The notes below the pieces were generated by a model. The model did not search any database. It was given only the letters and a program-made list of their open reading frames with translations, and was not told the DNA's origin. The position numbers were made by a program, and so were the translations under genes. A stretch of DNA of 7,164 bases, from NCBI GenBank assembly GCA_903927685.1, contig CAIYOB010000125.1, positions 1 through 7,164 on the forward strand, read 5' to 3'. This DNA is from an uncultured Planctomycetaceae bacterium. GTDB taxonomy: Bacteria; Planctomycetota; Planctomycetia; Pirellulales; Pirellulaceae. This document shows, one piece after another, positions 6,116-7,164 of the stretch; the first letter of the stretch is position 1, and the number at the start of each line of letters is the position of its first letter.

Positions 6116-6298
6116 GCGACTTTTCTCCCTGTGCGGATCTGTTAGAAAGCTGTCTTTGCCAAAGTCGAGAAGTTACCAGACGATGGAACAAATTCAAGCA
6201 CCCATCAAGACATCATGATGAAAGACCTGGCGAATGCGGAGTAGCGTATATCGAGGGTTGCAGGTGGTGGACGTGGGGCAGAGGCAGAAGGGCACAGG
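6116..6298. promoter_or_regulatory. Divergent intergenic region between fae and the ATP-grasp gene
   Basis: These 183 bp must hold the promoters of both directions unless the plus-strand gene is driven from inside fae. I find no strong sigma70 pair. The best candidate toward fae is TTGAAT, 16 bases, TAACTT on the minus strand, which is weak. Two palindromes stand out: CATCATGATG (6211-6220, perfect 10 bp) and CTTTGCCAAAG (6154-6164). The second shares its CTTT with an upstream AAAG (6146-6149), giving two mutually exclusive small hairpins just before fae. Either palindrome could bind a regulator; this is not shown. Confidence 0.45.
6287..6292 (+). promoter_or_regulatory. Ribosome binding site that sets the GTG start of the ATP-grasp gene
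   Basis: GAAGGG is followed by six bases and then GTG (6299). The frame upstream is open only to a TAG at 6242 and offers no ATG or GTG, so this site supports the GTG as the start. Confidence 0.65.
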
Positions 6299-7164
6299 GT
6301 GATCGCAGACTCCCGTCAACTGCTGATCTTGGGTGTCAGCGCTCGGGCGGCGGTGTCGTCGGCAATTCGCGGTGGATTCCAGCCGCTGGCCGCGGACTGC
6401 TTCCGCGATCAGGACTTGGCGGCGGTCTGCGAGTGCCTGCGCATCTCCCGCTATCCGGCCGACTTGGAGCACGCCGCGGCGGCGTTGCCGGTCTGCCCGT
6501 GGCTGTACACCGGAGGGCTGGAGAATCATCCGCAACTGGTCGATCGCATTGCGGACCATCGGCCGCTGCTGGGAAATGCCGGCCGGGTGCTTCGCGGCGT
6601 GCGGAATCCCTTTCGAGTGACCGAGGCCTTGTGCGAGGCCGGGCTGCCCGCGCTGGAGGTCTCTGCGCTGCCGCCCTCCGGCAGTTCCGGACCATGGCTG
6701 CGAAAACCTCGCAAGTCAGGCGGCGGACAGCGGATTGAGTTCGTCAGCGCCCTCGCCAACGAGTCTGCTGAATCGGCCGTTGGAGAGCTGTATTACTACC
6801 AACAATACGTCGCCGGGACCCCGGACAGCGCGATTTTCGTCGCGGCGGGCGGACGAGCTGTACTGTGCGGTGTGACTCGGCAAATGATCGGTACCTCGTG
6901 GACCGGGGCCCGCGGGTTCGAATACGCGGGCTCCGTAGGACCGCTGGACATCACCGCGCACGAGCGAATCCAATGGGAGTCGATCGGCAATTGCCTGGCC
7001 CGCCGCTTTGACTTGTCAGGACTGTTCGGCGTCGATGCAGTGACCCGGGACGGGACAATTTGGGTCGTCGAGGTGAATCCCCGCTATACGGCTTCGGTCG
7101 AAGTGGTCGAGTCGGCGTGCGACACAGCGCTGTTGCCCGTGCACGTGACGGCCTGCCAAAGCGG
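6299..7164 (+). CDS. ATP-grasp ligase of the H4MPT/methylofuran C1 gene clusters, 3' end beyond window
   Basis: The frame is open from GTG 6299 to the right edge (288 residues, no stop), so the protein is partial. It starts with a Rossmann-like strand LLILGVSARAA (8-18), typical of the pre-ATP-grasp domain. Next come RKPRKSGGG (135-143), with the ATP-binding Lys and glycine-rich loop, YYYQQYVAGTPDSA (165-178), where the second ATP-binding strand and hinge are expected, FGVDAV (243-248) and EVNPRYTASVE (258-268), the metal- and phosphate-binding end of the fold. By pattern it resembles the ATP-grasp protein (orfY-type) of bacterial H4MPT clusters; archaeal MfnD, a tyramine-glutamate ligase of methanofuran synthesis, is a related idea. 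The likely role is amide-bond formation during synthesis of a C1 cofactor, with the substrate unknown. Its position back-to-back with fae supports this. The fold is confident, the pathway is likely and the exact reaction is inference. Confidence 0.85.
   Translation, partial: MIADSRQLLILGVSARAAVSSAIRGGFQPLAADCFRDQDLAAVCECLRISRYPADLEHAAAALPVCPWLYTGGLENHPQLVDRIADHRPLLGNAGRVLRGVRNPFRVTEALCEAGLPALEVSALPPSGSSGPWLRKPRKSGGGQRIEFVSALANESAESAVGELYYYQQYVAGTPDSAIFVAAGGRAVLCGVTRQMIGTSWTGARGFEYAGSVGPLDITAHERIQWESIGNCLARRFDLSGLFGVDAVTRDGTIWVVEVNPRYTASVEVVESACDTALLPVHVTACQS

Noticed and set aside
5582..6145. A 187-codon open frame on the plus strand
   Set aside because: It is antisense to fae, which is conserved over its full length.
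6194..6559. Minus-strand open frames under the ATP-grasp gene
   Set aside because: The plus-strand frame carries all the ATP-grasp motifs; the opposite frames are Arg/Pro-rich shadows.

Overview
The window reads as a GC-rich bacterial chromosome segment. It joins tetrahydromethanopterin (H4MPT)-linked one-carbon genes to genes for the membrane arm of respiratory complex I. Bacteria with Fae and an MtdB/MtdC-type dehydrogenase include methylotrophic Proteobacteria and many Planctomycetota. I favour a planctomycete (Pirellula/Gemmata-like), because NuoL carries long extra hydrophilic insertions, nuoI is missing between nuoH and nuoJ, and an octamer-repeat intergenic tract is present. That taxonomic call is inference; no marker gene here proves it.

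Layout: seven genes lie on the minus strand and are read from about 6115 down to 1. In order of transcription they are fae (formaldehyde-activating enzyme), mtdB/mtdC (methylene-H4MPT dehydrogenase), msrA (predicted lipoprotein peptide-methionine sulfoxide reductase), nuoH, nuoJ, nuoK and nuoL. nuoL runs off the left edge, so its C-terminus is missing. fae and mtdB are 28 bp apart. mtdB and msrA are 60 bp apart, and most of that gap is a degenerate 6 x 8-bp tandem repeat. msrA and nuoH are 123 bp apart. nuoH-nuoJ-nuoK-nuoL are packed with gaps of 4 and 22 bp and a 1-bp overlap. On the plus strand, diverging from fae across 183 bp, an ATP-grasp ligase of the type found in H4MPT/methylofuran gene clusters starts at a GTG (6299) and runs off the right edge. 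Every gap above 100 bp is described below.

How the genes fit together: Fae condenses formaldehyde with H4MPT to methylene-H4MPT. MtdB/MtdC oxidises this to methenyl-H4MPT and makes NAD(P)H. The ATP-grasp protein most likely helps build a cofactor of the same pathway. NuoHJKL are the quinone-site and proton-pumping membrane subunits of the complex that would reoxidise NADH or another electron donor. MsrA, apparently tethered outside the cytoplasmic membrane, repairs oxidised methionines. Several starts are GTG codons with good Shine-Dalgarno sequences (nuoH 3783, mtdB 5589, ATP-grasp 6299), so the longest-ATG reading of these genes would be wrong. I see no RNA gene, insertion sequence, CRISPR array or clearly new system. 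The points most worth checking are the NuoL insertions, the split complex I locus, the octamer repeat and the divergent C1 promoter region.
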